Source: an uncultured beta proteobacterium
GTDB taxonomy: Bacteria > Pseudomonadota > Gammaproteobacteria > Burkholderiales > Burkholderiaceae_C
DNA length: 37,531 nucleotides
Direction: 5' to 3'
Assembly (NCBI GenBank): GCA_903876715.1
Contig: CAIRBF010000200.1
Location: 1 to 37,531 of the forward strand
The notes beneath the pieces are model-generated. The model did no database searches, had not been told where the DNA came from, and saw only the letters and a list, made by a program, of their open reading frames with translations. Shown one piece after another: positions 1-8,509 of the stretch. Within the stretch, counting starts at the first letter, position 1. Every line of letters starts with the position of its first letter. Both the position numbers and the translations under genes were made by a program.

Positions 1-2277
1 AAGAAAAGAACCTTCCTGCTATCCGGGCTGGGCCTGGCGGGTGCGCTGGTCGTCGGCTGGGGCGTCATGCCGGCGCGATCGCGGCTGCATGGCGCGCGGC
101 CGCTGCCGACCACCGAGGGCCAGATCGCGCTCAACGGCTGGGTCAAGCTCGGCGCCGACGAGTCCGTGACCGTCATCATGGGGCGCTCCGAGATGGGGCA
201 GGGCGCGCACACCACCTTGGTGTCGCTGCTGTGCGAGGAACTCGACTGCGACCCGGCCCGGGTGCGCATCGAGCATTCGCCGGTCGATCACATCTACAAC
301 AACATCGCCTCGATGGTCGACGGCCTGCCCTTCCACCCCGACGACCAGGGCGTGGTCAAGCGCGGCGCGCAGTGGATGGTTGGCAAGCTGATGCGCGAGG
401 TTGGCGTGATGATGACCGGCGGCTCGGCCACGGTGAAGGACCTGTGGCTGCCGATGCGCGACGCCGGCGCGATGGCCCGCGCGACCTTGGTCAACGCCGC
501 GGCCAAGCGGCTGGGCGTGGACGCCAGCCAGTGCGCGGTGGCCCTCGGTGTCGTCACCGGCGGCGGCAGGAGCGTGCGCTTCGGCGAACTGGTGGCCGAC
601 GCGGCCCAGAGCGGCGGGTTGGCGCTGGCCTCGTCGTGGACCCTGAAGGCCCCGGCGCAGTTCCGGCTGCTCGGCAAGCCACAGAAGCGCTTCGAGGCGG
701 CTGGCAAGCTCGACGGCAGCGCCCGGTTCGGGCTCGACGTGCAGCCGCCGGGCTGCCTGTACGCCGCCGTGGTCATGAGCCCGGTCATCGGTGGCACGGT
801 GCGCGCTTTCGACGCCAGCCGGGCTCAGGACCTGCCCGGCGTGAAGAAGGTCGCGAGCTTTCCGGCCCTGCACGGCGGGAGCGGCGGCGTGGCCGTCATC
901 GCCGACCAGTACTGGCGGGCGCGCAAGGCGCTTGCCGCCCTTGTCATCGAGTGGGAGCCCGGCGCGGCCGCGGGGGCATCGAGCCCGGACCTGTTCGCGC
1001 AGATGACGCAGGCGCTCGACTCCGGCCGGGAGTTCAACTTCCACAAGCAGGGCGAGGCCGACGAGCGCCTGGCCGGCGCGCCGAGCAGGATCGAGGCGGT
1101 GTACCGCGCGCCCTACCTCGCGCACGCGCCGATGGAGCCCATGAACTGTACGGTCGAGTTCAAGGACGGCCGCGCCGACGTCTGGGTGTCGACCCAGGTT
1201 CCCGGCATGGCGCGCGACGCGGTCTGCGGGCAGCTGGGCCTGTCCAAGGACCAGGTCAGTGTGCACGTGCAGATGCTGGGCGGGGGCTTCGGCCGCCGGC
1301 TCGACGTCGACTTCATCGCGCAGGCGGCCTTCATCGCCCGACAGGTTCCGGGCCTGCCGGTGCAGACCATCTGGTCGCGCGAAGAGGACATGCGGCACGA
1401 CTTCTACCGGCCCGCGGCGGTGTCGCGCTTTCGCGCCGGCTTCGACGGCGCCGGCAAGCTGCTGAGCTGGGTGAACGTGTCGGCCGGCCAGGCCATACAG
1501 CCGCAGTACCTGCCGCGCGCCCTGGGCTGGCCGGCGGCGGGCCCGGACAAGACCACCTCGGAGGGCTCGTTCGACCAGCCCTACGAGTTCGACCACGCGC
1601 GCATCGGGCACGTGGCGATGGAACTGCCCGTTCCCGTGGGCTTCTGGCGCGCGGTCGGCCATTCGCACCAGGCCTTCTTCAAGGAATCGTTCATCGACGA
1701 GGCCGCCGCCCACGCCAAGGCCGACCCGGTGGCGTTCAGGTCGGCGCTGCTGGCGCGCCACCCGCGCCATCTGGCGGTGCTCAGGCTGGCCGCTGAGAAG
1801 GCGGGCTGGGGCCAGCCGCCGGCGCCGGCTCCCGACGGCGCGAAGACCGCGCGCGGCATCGCGCTGCACGAGTCCTTCGGCTCGATCGTCGCCGAGGTCG
1901 TCGAGGCCTCGCTGTCGAAGGAGAACGCGATCCGCGTGCACCGGGTCGTCTGCGCGGTCGACTGCGGCTTCGCGGTGAACCCGAACATCATCGCCCAGCA
2001 GATCGAGAGCGCGGTGATCTTCGGCCTGTCGGCGGCGCTCTTCGGCGACATCACGTTCGACAAGGGGCAGGTCGCCCAGAGCAACTACCACGACTACGCG
2101 ATGCTGCGCATGGACCAGACGCCGCTCATCGAGACGCACATTGGCGCGAGCGACCGGCACCCCGAGGGCATCGGCGAGCCGGGCCTGCCGCCTGTGGCGC
2201 CGGCGCTGGCCAACGCCCTCTTCGCGCTCACCGGCCAGCGGCTGCGCGAGCTCCCGCTGCGGCTGGCTGCGGCGTGA
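1..2277 (+). CDS. Molybdopterin-binding large subunit of an IorB-like aldehyde/N-heterocycle oxidoreductase (5' truncated)
   Basis: The frame is open from base 1 and the start codon lies outside the window. The first visible residues ([20 protein letters not shown]) look like the hydrophobic core of a Tat-type signal just after its arginines, so the mature protein is probably periplasmic. About 758 residues are present, close to full length for the IorB/xanthine dehydrogenase Mo-subunit family. Typical stretches are [12 protein letters not shown] near residue 62, [13 protein letters not shown] near residue 426 and [16 protein letters not shown] near the C-terminus; the Glu in GEPG is the position of the catalytic base in this family. 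The [2Fe-2S] partner follows 92 bp downstream. The family hydroxylates aldehydes or N-heterocycles using water as oxygen donor. The substrate cannot be told from the sequence. Family assignment is secure; the isoquinoline name is only a label. Confidence 0.88.
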   Translation, partial: KKRTFLLSGLGLAGALVVGWGVMPARSRLHGARPLPTTEGQIALNGWVKLGADESVTVIMGRSEMGQGAHTTLVSLLCEELDCDPARVRIEHSPVDHIYNNIASMVDGLPFHPDDQGVVKRGAQWMVGKLMREVGVMMTGGSATVKDLWLPMRDAGAMARATLVNAAAKRLGVDASQCAVALGVVTGGGRSVRFGELVADAAQSGGLALASSWTLKAPAQFRLLGKPQKRFEAAGKLDGSARFGLDVQPPGCLYAAVVMSPVIGGTVRAFDASRAQDLPGVKKVASFPALHGGSGGVAVIADQYWRARKALAALVIEWEPGAAAGASSPDLFAQMTQALDSGREFNFHKQGEADERLAGAPSRIEAVYRAPYLAHAPMEPMNCTVEFKDGRADVWVSTQVPGMARDAVCGQLGLSKDQVSVHVQMLGGGFGRRLDVDFIAQAAFIARQVPGLPVQTIWSREEDMRHDFYRPAAVSRFRAGFDGAGKLLSWVNVSAGQAIQPQYLPRALGWPAAGPDKTTSEGSFDQPYEFDHARIGHVAMELPVPVGFWRAVGHSHQAFFKESFIDEAAAHAKADPVAFRSALLARHPRHLAVLRLAAEKAGWGQPPAPAPDGAKTARGIALHESFGSIVAEVVEASLSKENAIRVHRVVCAVDCGFAVNPNIIAQQIESAVIFGLSAALFGDITFDKGQVAQSNYHDYAMLRMDQTPLIETHIGASDRHPEGIGEPGLPPVAPALANALFALTGQRLRELPLRLAAA

Positions 2278-2368
2278 CCCGGGGTCATCGCGCGAACGGC
2301 AGCCCGGCTCCGATGGACATCCGAGGCCCGCGCTTGCCGGGCCGGCACGCGCACAGGAAGATCTCACC

Positions 2369-2830
2369 ATGACCCTCACGCTGAATGTCAACGGGAAGGA
2401 CGTCTCGATCGACACCGAGCCGGACACCCCGCTGCTGTGGGCCTTGCGGCACCTGCTGAACCTGACCGGCACCAAGTTCGGCTGCGGCATGGCGCTGTGC
2501 GGCGCCTGCACGGTCTACCTCGACGGCGCCCCCAGCCGTTCCTGCACCACGCCGGTGTCGGCCGCCGTCGGCCGCAAGGTCACGACCATCGAAGGGCTCG
2601 CCGGCCCGACGGCCGACGCTGTCCGGCGCGCCTGGCTCGAGGTCGATGTCGTGCAGTGCGGCTACTGCCAGTCGGGCCAGATCCTGGCCGCGACCGCGCT
2701 GCTGGCCACCAACCCGAAGCCGACCGATGCGGACATCGACGCCGCGATGAGCGGCAACCTGTGCCGTTGTGGGACCTACCCGCGCATCCGGCAGGCGATC
2801 CGCGCGGCGGCTGAATCGCTGAAGGCCTGA
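2369..2830 (+). CDS. [2Fe-2S] small subunit of the molybdenum hydroxylase (IorA-like)
   Basis: This 153-residue protein carries both iron-sulfur domains of the xanthine oxidase family. The N-terminal plant-ferredoxin-like cluster uses C39, C44, C47 and C59 (CGMALCGAC, then SC). The C-terminal helical cluster uses C97, C100, C132 and C134 (CGYC and CRCG). It passes electrons from the Mo site of the large subunit to an acceptor, usually a membrane c-type cytochrome for IorAB-type enzymes; no such cytochrome gene is visible here. The ATG at 2369 is chosen because AGGAAG lies 8 bases before it and residue 1 matches the usual family N-terminus. The small subunit follows the large one, the reverse of the common iorA-iorB order. 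The family is clear; the substrate is unknown. Confidence 0.9.
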   Translation: MTLTLNVNGKDVSIDTEPDTPLLWALRHLLNLTGTKFGCGMALCGACTVYLDGAPSRSCTTPVSAAVGRKVTTIEGLAGPTADAVRRAWLEVDVVQCGYCQSGQILAATALLATNPKPTDADIDAAMSGNLCRCGTYPRIRQAIRAAAESLKA

Positions 2831-3012
2831 GAGCCTGAGAGCCTGAGAGTCATTCCCCCATGCCCGCCTTGCACGCCAAGACACCCCGGCTCGTCGTTGC
2901 AAATCCGCGCCATAGCCCGAGCTATGGCTGTGGTTTGCGCCTAGATCCGGGGCGTCTTGGCGCGCCTTTCGGGCACGGCGGAATAACTCTCAGGCTCTGA
3001 GAGCCTGAGAGG
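2831..3012. repeat. Long imperfect palindrome with CTGAGAG-rich ends (REP-like element)
   Basis: The whole gap between the Mo-hydroxylase small subunit and the next gene is one dyad. GAGCCTGAGAG at 2839-2849 pairs with CTCTCAGGCTC at 2987-2997, and CCATAG (2910-2915) pairs with CTATGG (2922-2927) around CCCGAG. Between these, CACGCCAAGACaCCCCGG on the left pairs with CCGGGGCGTCTTGGCG on the right, and GCAAAtCCgCGCCATAG with CTATGGCtGtGGTTTGC. The arms align with few mismatches over about 75 bases each, sharing a centre near 2918. GAGCCTGAGAG is repeated directly at 2831-2841, 2839-2849 and 3001-3011, and the first copy begins right after the TGA of the preceding gene. It may fold in RNA and attenuate read-through, or be a dispersed intergenic repeat. 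Confidence 0.75.
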
Positions 3013-3023
3013 CTGAAGGGAGT

Positions 3024-3695
3024 ATGAGCGCGCATTCATCGCCCGGACGGCCCTCCCGGCGCGCGCTGCTGATCGGCGCCAGCGGGCTGGTCGGGCGACA
3101 GGTGCTGAGCACACTGCTCGACGACCCTGCGTATGGGCAGGTTCACGCCTGGGTGCGGCGCCCGCTGGCGCGCGCCCACGACAAGCTTTCGCAGCAGGTG
3201 GTGGATTTCGAACGGCTCGACCGCGTCGCGATGCCGGAGGTCGATGCCGTCTTCTGCTGCCTCGGCACGACCCTCCGGGTCGCGGGCTCGCGGGCTGCCT
3301 TCAGGCGGGTGGACCACGACCATGTCCTGGCCTGCGCGCGGGCGGCACGCGCGGCTGGGGCCGGCCACTTCCTTCTCGTGTCCGCCATAGGCGCCGACGC
3401 GCGCTCGCGGGTGTTCTACAGCCGCGTGAAGGGCGAGACCGAGGCCGACGTCTGCGCGCTCGGCTACCCGAGCGTGACCCTGGTGCGGCCCTCGTTCCTG
3501 GCCGGCGAGCGCGCTGAATGGCGGCCAGGCGAGAGGCTGGCGATCGCTGTGCTGTCCCCGCTGTCATTCCTGGTGCCGGCCCGCTACCGGCCCGTGGCCG
3601 ACATTGCCGTGGCGCGCGCCCTCGTCGATGCCGCGGCGCGCGGCCGGCCGGGCGTGGAGATCATCGAGTCGGACCGGCTCCAGGCATTCGGCTGA
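3024..3695 (+). CDS. NAD(P)H-binding atypical short-chain dehydrogenase (TIP30/HTATIP2-like)
   Basis: The 223-residue protein has an N-terminal Rossmann motif GASGLVG at residues 18-24, a DAVFCCLGTT strand typical of the NAD(P)-binding atypical SDR group, LLVSAIGAD in the middle and a Y-x3-K signature (YSRVKGE). Length and motif spacing match bacterial homologues of HTATIP2/TIP30, often annotated as NAD-dependent epimerase/dehydratase or nucleoside-diphosphate sugar epimerase. No membrane segment or signal is seen, so it is probably cytoplasmic. The ATG at 3024 follows AAGGGAG at close spacing. It is separated from the molybdenum hydroxylase by the long palindrome, so co-transcription is uncertain. 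The reaction is unknown, and a link to the hydroxylase is only suggested by proximity. Confidence 0.75.
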   Translation: MSAHSSPGRPSRRALLIGASGLVGRQVLSTLLDDPAYGQVHAWVRRPLARAHDKLSQQVVDFERLDRVAMPEVDAVFCCLGTTLRVAGSRAAFRRVDHDHVLACARAARAAGAGHFLLVSAIGADARSRVFYSRVKGETEADVCALGYPSVTLVRPSFLAGERAEWRPGERLAIAVLSPLSFLVPARYRPVADIAVARALVDAAARGRPGVEIIESDRLQAFG

Positions 3696-3719
3696 CGGTC
3701 CTGGACGGGAAGAGCACGC

Positions 3720-3850
3720 GGTCGACGGGCGACTTCGAGCCTCTCGGCGAACGCCTCCGGGAGGCGGTGAACCCGTGCGTGGCGCCTGCTCTGTTGTTCA
3801 GGGAGCCGGCGATGGCGTCGAACTCGGCCTGGCTTGTCCGGTAGCAAAAT
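3720..3850 (-). pseudogene. Decayed C-terminal remnant of an IS30-like transposase
   Basis: Read on the minus strand, 3784-3831 gives QAEFDAIAGSLNNR. After a frame change, the stretch toward 3720 gives LPEAFAERLEVARR. Together they resemble the end of IS30-family transposases (a D-x-IA-x2-LN-x-RPR block, then a tP-x-E-x-F-x-E block). The two parts are in different frames and nothing upstream of the gene end is recognisable, so this would be a dead fragment left in the gap between the SDR and DUF6506 genes. A 6-bp hairpin (CGCCTC-CGG-GAGGCG, 3752-3766) lies inside it. The match is from memory of the family pattern and is tentative. Confidence 0.4.
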
Positions 3851-3901
3851 CTTGCGCGTCCATCCCGACAGATTCACCCACGATGGGTCAGGCTGCACAA
3901 G

Positions 3902-4201
3902 ATGCCGCTCTCGCGCTTCACCTTCATCGTCAAGGCACCTGGCTACTCGCCAGAGGTTCACCGTGCCGTCTTGTCTTCAGAGCATTTCACAACCGTCGTC
4001 GTCGGCGTATCTGACCTTGCCTCCGCAATCCTTGTCGCCAAGGAACAGGCTCAGTCCGGATCGCAACTCATCGAGCTCTGTGGTGGGTTCACGCAGCGGG
4101 AGGCCACGCAGGTGCGTCATCAATTGCCTGCGAGCATCCCGGTCGGAGCCGTCACCTACACGGCCGAACAGGAGGCGCAGATGGCGCGCTTGTTTGCCTG
4201 A
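3902..4201 (+). CDS. DUF6506-like small protein
   Basis: A 99-residue protein without signal or membrane segment. The pattern FTFIVKAPGY, then VVVGV, then LIELCGGF and VPVG-like IPVGAVTY fits the DUF6506 family as I recall it: small alpha/beta proteins of unknown role in bacteria and fungi. The most conserved part, IELCGGF, is at about residues 57-63. There is no strong ribosome-binding site (GCACAAG precedes the ATG), so the start is less certain than for neighbouring genes, although no other start fits the family N-terminus better. It lies alone, downstream of a transposase remnant and convergent with the sugar-diacid dehydratase. No function can be given. Confidence 0.65.
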   Translation: MPLSRFTFIVKAPGYSPEVHRAVLSSEHFTTVVVGVSDLASAILVAKEQAQSGSQLIELCGGFTQREATQVRHQLPASIPVGAVTYTAEQEAQMARLFA

Positions 4202-4306
4202 GCATGGTGCAAGGTGCGCGGCTGGCGCAAACGCTGTCTTCAAGGGCATCCCCTCGAGGAAACGCAGGGTTGCCCCAAGCTTTCTCACCCCGGAACGGAC
4301 GGCCTG

Positions 4307-5992
4307 TCAAGTCACCGGCGCCGGGTTGAACAGCACCAGCGCGTTGTGCAGCCGGTGCTGCTCGGCCCAGGTGCGGCGCCCGCTGGCCACGTCCAGCAGC
4401 AGGTGGAACAGGCGCCAGCCCATCACCTCGACGCTGCAATCGCCGTCGGCCACGGCGCCGGCGTTTAGGTCCATCAGGTCGTGCCAGCGCCGCGCCAGGT
4501 CGCTGCGTGTGGCCACCTTGACCACCGGGCACTCGGCCAGGCCGTAGGGGGTGCCGCGGCCGGTGGTGAAGACGTGCAGGTTCATGCCGGCGGCGAGCTG
4601 CAGCGTGCCGCAGATGAAGTCGCTCGCCGGGGTGGCGGCGTAGATCAGGCCGCGGGTGGCGGCGCGCTCGCCGGGCGAGAGCACGGCCGCGATCGGCATC
4701 GAGCCGCTCTTGACGACCGAGCCCATGGCCTTCTCGACGATGTTGGACAGGCCGCCGGCCTTGTTCCCGGGCGTGGTGTTGGCGCTGCGGTCGACCTCGC
4801 CGCGCGCCAGGTAGGCGTCGTACCAGGCCATCTCGGCCACCATCTTCTGCGCCACCTCGGGGCTGGCGCAGCGCGCGGTCAGGGTTTCGACCGCGTCGCG
4901 CACCTCGGTGGTCTCTGAGAACATCACCGTGGCGCCGGCGCGCACCAGCAGGTCGGCGCAGACGCCCACCGCCGGGTTGGCGGTGACGCCGCTGAAGGCG
5001 TCGCTGCCGCCGCACTGCACGCCCAGCACAAGTTCGCTCGCGGGCACGGTCTCGCGCCGGCGCGTGTTCAGCCGCTTCAGGTGGGTCTCGGCCGTGGCCA
5101 GGATGTCGTCGATCATCGAGGCGAAGCCGACGTGGTGTTCGTCCTGCAGGCGCACGTGGGACCAGGCGGCGTCGGCGGGCTCGGTCGCCGGGAAGGGGGC
5201 GCTGTCGGGCGCGGGTGTGGACAGGATGGGCAGCGCCGTGCCCGGTGTGGACGCCGGCGCCGCGTGCACCGTCTCCACCCGCAGCGGCAGGCTGCCCGGG
5301 GGCAGCAGGCGCTCGGGCTGGAGCTTCTCGCAGCCCAGGCTCAGCACCATGACCTCGCCGCCGAAGTTGGGGTTGCGCGCCAGGTGGCGCACGGTGCGGA
5401 TGGGGATGACGGCCTCGGGCGCATCGATGGCCACGCCGCAGCCGTAGGCGTGCTCGAGCGCGACCACGCCGTCCACGTGCGGGTACTTGGGCAGCAGGTC
5501 GCGCCGAATGCGCTCGACCGCGACGTCCAGCACGCCGGCCACGCACTGCACGGTGGTCGTCACGGCCAGCAGGTTGCGCGTGCCCACGCTGCCGTCGGGG
5601 TTGCGGTAGCCCTGGAAGGTGTGGCCGTCCAGCGGCACCATGGCGGGCCGGGGCGCGGTGGCCAGCGGCAGGTCTTTCAGGTCGCGCGCCGGGGGCATGC
5701 GCAGCAGGCGCTCGTGCACCCAGCTGCCGGCCGTCAGTGCGCGCAGCGCGTGGCCGATGGTGACGCCATAGCGCGTGACCGCGCCGCCTTCGGGGATGTC
5801 GACCAGCGCCACCTTGTGCGCCTGCGGCACGCGCTCGCGCAGCACCAGCCCGCCGGGCAGCGCCGTGCCCGCGGGCAGGCCGCCGTCGTTGCCGACGATC
5901 GCGACGTTGTCCTCGGCACGCATGCGCACGAGCACGGGCGTGGGCGCGGGTGTGGACGCCGGAGGCGGGGCAGGGGAGTGGGCTTCTTGCAT
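4307..5992 (-). CDS. garD: Galactarate/altronate dehydratase family enzyme (GarD/UxaA type)
   Basis: A 561-residue cytoplasmic enzyme of the UxaA/GarD family, which dehydrates galactarate or altronate with bound metal. An N-terminal SAF-like domain (about residues 20-95, [14 protein letters not shown]) is followed by [13 protein letters not shown] and a conserved [10 protein letters not shown] block (HGCG-type), then [22 protein letters not shown] and [16 protein letters not shown] in the C-terminal domain. It is about 40 residues longer than E. coli GarD because of a Pro/Ala/Thr-rich N-terminus and a low-complexity insert of about 35 residues ([20 protein letters not shown] onward) between the domains. 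The ATG at 5992 is preferred to a TTG 48 bases upstream because it starts just before the low-complexity leader. Galactarate is the likeliest substrate given the uronate dehydrogenase nearby; altronate is possible. Confidence 0.8.
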   Translation of the reverse strand: MQEAHSPAPPPASTPAPTPVLVRMRAEDNVAIVGNDGGLPAGTALPGGLVLRERVPQAHKVALVDIPEGGAVTRYGVTIGHALRALTAGSWVHERLLRMPPARDLKDLPLATAPRPAMVPLDGHTFQGYRNPDGSVGTRNLLAVTTTVQCVAGVLDVAVERIRRDLLPKYPHVDGVVALEHAYGCGVAIDAPEAVIPIRTVRHLARNPNFGGEVMVLSLGCEKLQPERLLPPGSLPLRVETVHAAPASTPGTALPILSTPAPDSAPFPATEPADAAWSHVRLQDEHHVGFASMIDDILATAETHLKRLNTRRRETVPASELVLGVQCGGSDAFSGVTANPAVGVCADLLVRAGATVMFSETTEVRDAVETLTARCASPEVAQKMVAEMAWYDAYLARGEVDRSANTTPGNKAGGLSNIVEKAMGSVVKSGSMPIAAVLSPGERAATRGLIYAATPASDFICGTLQLAAGMNLHVFTTGRGTPYGLAECPVVKVATRSDLARRWHDLMDLNAGAVADGDCSVEVMGWRLFHLLLDVASGRRTWAEQHRLHNALVLFNPAPVT

Positions 5993-6133
5993 GGAGTGCG
6001 TCTGATCTTCGAGAGATTCCGGAATGCGTGGCGACTGCAACGCGCCTGTCTCGAGGCGACCGCGCGCTGCTCACGTCCGCCATTCTCCGCCGCTGACCCT
6101 GGGGCCCTGGAGGCCAGGCTTGCTGCTCGGTGG

Positions 6134-7102
6134 TCACGCCTCAAGGCTGCCCAGTGCGCCAGGCAGCCTGTCAAGAAGTGCTTCGCGGAACGACGTGAAC
6201 GCCTTGAGGCGACGCACGGACGGTCGGTAGATCATGCCAGCGACGTAGTGGCCAAAGCTCCTGCGCAGGGGCAGCGGCCGCAAACCGTGGTGGGCTGCGG
6301 TCCCGAGCGCGGTTGACGGGAGCAGCATCAGGTAATTGCTGTGCTGCAACAGCCTGAAGGCCGATGGGGCCGATGAGGTCTCGACTGCGGCTGAAGGGGG
6401 TGCCAATTCCGCTTGTTGGAAATATGACGCCATCAACTCTCGCGGTGCAGAACCTGCCGTGAACCAGATCCAAGGGTAGGTGCTCAGGCGCGCCGCATCC
6501 ACGATGGCCAACTGCGTCAACGGGTGCTGTCCGTTGGCAAACACAAGGTGCTCGATCTCCAGGATGCGTTCGTATTCCAGTTGCGGGTCGCGTGTGGCGG
6601 GCAGGCCACCGAGCACCACGTCGAGCAGCCCGCTGGCCAACATCGGGAGCGAGACATCGTTGATCAGGTCGAGCAAGGTGACCCGGATCTTCGGGCGCGC
6701 GGCTTGCATGGCAACGATGGCATCGGGCACCAGGGCATAGGCCCAGGCTGGACCGGCTGATATCCGCAGCTCGCCCGCCTCGCCGTCGAGCAGTTCGCTG
6801 ATTTCATTGGCCGCGGACTTGCAGGTGATGGCCACCAGCTGGGCATGGTGCTTGAGCACCTCGCCAAAAGGCGTCAGGGTCATGCCACGGGAGGTGCGCT
6901 CAAAAAGGCTGGCGCCCAGACCTTCCTCCAGGTCCTGGATGCGGCGCGTCAGCGCTGACTGGCTGATCGCGATCTTGTCGGCCGCCTGCCGGATGCTGCC
7001 CTCGGCGATCACCGTCAGGAAGTCACCCAGCAGGTGGGAGCGTCGCAACAGCCGCACGGGCGACACCTGCGGCTGCTGCTGGGTTGCCGGGCTTTCGGTC
7101 AC
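6134..7102 (-). CDS. LysR-family transcriptional regulator
   Basis: A 322-residue LTTR. The winged helix-turn-helix is shifted about 24 residues inward by an N-terminal extension (SIRQAADKIAISQSALTRRI, then LEEGLGASLFERTSRGMTLT). The effector-binding domain follows from about residue 110. The start is GTG at 7102, with CAGGAGC 5 bases upstream on the minus strand, a good Shine-Dalgarno match. It is upstream of and co-directional with the GarD-like gene (141 bp apart) and divergent from the solute-binding protein gene at 7467. By the usual LTTR arrangement it could control either, with a small organic acid as effector. Family certain; target and ligand inferred. Confidence 0.88.
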   Translation of the reverse strand: MTESPATQQQPQVSPVRLLRRSHLLGDFLTVIAEGSIRQAADKIAISQSALTRRIQDLEEGLGASLFERTSRGMTLTPFGEVLKHHAQLVAITCKSAANEISELLDGEAGELRISAGPAWAYALVPDAIVAMQAARPKIRVTLLDLINDVSLPMLASGLLDVVLGGLPATRDPQLEYERILEIEHLVFANGQHPLTQLAIVDAARLSTYPWIWFTAGSAPRELMASYFQQAELAPPSAAVETSSAPSAFRLLQHSNYLMLLPSTALGTAAHHGLRPLPLRRSFGHYVAGMIYRPSVRRLKAFTSFREALLDRLPGALGSLEA

Positions 7103-7466
7103 AACGCGCTCCTGCTTTGGTGATGCGTTTCACGCAGGATGGAATCAAAAAATTGCACTTCTAAGCATACCTTGCGATGGCTACAGTAGGTTTAAGGTGT
7201 CCGTGACGACGAGCCCCAGCGATCATCCGCCCCACGATCAACCGGCAAGACGTGCTCCACGGCGCACCGCCGCCTGCTGCGGCTTTCCGCTGGCGACGGT
7301 GCTCATGGGTATCGGCGACGTGCCCAAGGTCTTGGGCAGCAGGTGGGCGTCTTTTCTGGGCAGATCCAGTGGCTGGACGCCCGGACCCTGCTGCCGCCCG
7401 TCACCAGAAGCCATGAATTTCGTCTGAGAGTCAGTGCCGCTACAACTTCATCAACAGGAGACTTCC
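7103..7466. other. Divergent intergenic region between the LysR gene and the binding-protein gene
   Basis: These 364 bases contain no credible gene. The part next to the LysR gene has an AT-rich island (about 7139-7196, including CAAAAAATTGCACTTCTAAG), where divergent promoters and an LTTR site would be expected. I cannot define a convincing -35/-10 pair or a T-N11-A box by eye. The rest (about 7200-7430) is ordinary GC-rich sequence with only short open frames. An AGGAG at 7456-7460 serves the ATG at 7467. Confidence 0.5.
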
Positions 7467-8480
7467 ATGCAGGACAAGATCGCCACGAGCCCACGCCGCA
7501 GAACCCTTCTCAAGGCCGCATCCCTCGGTGGCGTGGCCTTGGGCATGTCGGGCGTCCAGTCAGCCTTCGCCCAGGGCGCACCCCTGAAGGTGCGCATGGG
7601 CTACATCGGTGACTTCCTGGGCGCCTCGATGGTCGCGGTCGCCAACAAGCTCGACCTCTGGAAGAAGAACAACCTGGCGCCCGAGATCAAAGTCTTCACC
7701 AACGGTCCGATCCAGATCCAGGCCCTGGGCAGCGGCGACCTCGACTTCGGCTTCATCGGGCCGGGTGCCCTGTGGTTGCCGATCACCGGCAAGGCCAGGG
7801 TGATTGCCATCAACGTCGTCGGGTTCTCCGACCGCGTGATCGGCCAGCCCGGCATCAAGAGCCTGCAGGATCTGAAGGGCAAGACCGTCGCAGTGCCCGA
7901 GGGGACGTCGGGCGACATGCTGGTGCGATTGGCCCTGCAAAAGGCTGGCATGAAGATCGAGGACATCAAGCGGGTGACCATGGACCCGTCCACGATCGTG
8001 ACCGCTTTTGCGTCGGGCCAGGTCGACGGTGCAGGCATCTGGTATCCGCACGTCGGCACCATACGTCAGCGCGTGCCCAACCTCAACGAGCTGTTCACCA
8101 ACAAGGACGCGCTGCCCAAGAACAGCTTTCCGAGCGCCTTCGTCATGCGCCCGGACCTCGACTCGGCCGCCGGGCGACCCTTGCACGACGCCGTGCTGCG
8201 CGTGATCAAGGAGGCCAGCGACTGGCGCGCGAAAAACGTGTCGCAGGCGGTGGACCTGACCGCTGCGCTCCTGAACGCGCCGCGCACCAATCTGGAGGCC
8301 GAATCCAAGTTCGCCGAGTACTACAGCAGCGCCGAGCTGTCGAGACTCACGGAAGACGGCACGGTCAACAACTGGCTCAATGGCATGAACGAGATGTTCA
8401 AGAGCTTTGGCCGCGTGCCGGAGATGGTCGACGCGCAGAAGTACTACATGGGTGCCCGCTACGTTGCCGCCAAGATCTGA
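7467..8480 (+). CDS. Tat-exported ABC solute-binding protein (SsuA/NMT1 type), orphan
   Basis: A 337-residue periplasmic binding protein. The N-terminus has a twin-arginine signal (SPRRRTLLKAA near residues 8-18, hydrophobic run, AFAQ near residue 35). The mature part begins LKVRMGYIGDFLGASMVAVAN and continues with LDFGFIGPGALWLP and KGKTVAVPEGTSGD, typical of the SsuA/TauA/ThiY-like class that binds sulfonates, nitrate or other small organic anions. The ATG at 7467 is chosen over an upstream GTG because AGGAG sits 6 bases before it and the Tat signal starts there. No permease or ATPase follows; instead two dehydrogenase genes come next. It may feed a transporter encoded elsewhere. The ligand is unknown. 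Confidence 0.85.
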   Translation: MQDKIATSPRRRTLLKAASLGGVALGMSGVQSAFAQGAPLKVRMGYIGDFLGASMVAVANKLDLWKKNNLAPEIKVFTNGPIQIQALGSGDLDFGFIGPGALWLPITGKARVIAINVVGFSDRVIGQPGIKSLQDLKGKTVAVPEGTSGDMLVRLALQKAGMKIEDIKRVTMDPSTIVTAFASGQVDGAGIWYPHVGTIRQRVPNLNELFTNKDALPKNSFPSAFVMRPDLDSAAGRPLHDAVLRVIKEASDWRAKNVSQAVDLTAALLNAPRTNLEAESKFAEYYSSAELSRLTEDGTVNNWLNGMNEMFKSFGRVPEMVDAQKYYMGARYVAAKI

Positions 8481-8509
8481 GCCCGTGTCCTGAACCCTGA
8501 ACCAACGTC

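Noticed and set aside
19-2511. Long open frames antisense to the molybdenum hydroxylase and to most other large genes
   Set aside because: They are Arg/Pro/His/Gln-rich translations with no domains, as expected opposite GC-rich coding sequence; the sense frames have full catalytic motifs.
3752-3766. Hairpin CGCCTC-CGG-GAGGCG as terminator of the SDR gene
   Set aside because: It is a short stem without a T-run and lies within the probable transposase remnant.
7395-7410. A 16-base exact match (CGCCCGTCACCAGAAG) to 35245-35260, both before gene starts
   Set aside because: One chance match of this length is plausible in 37 kb of GC-rich sequence. There is no symmetry, and the two downstream genes are unrelated.
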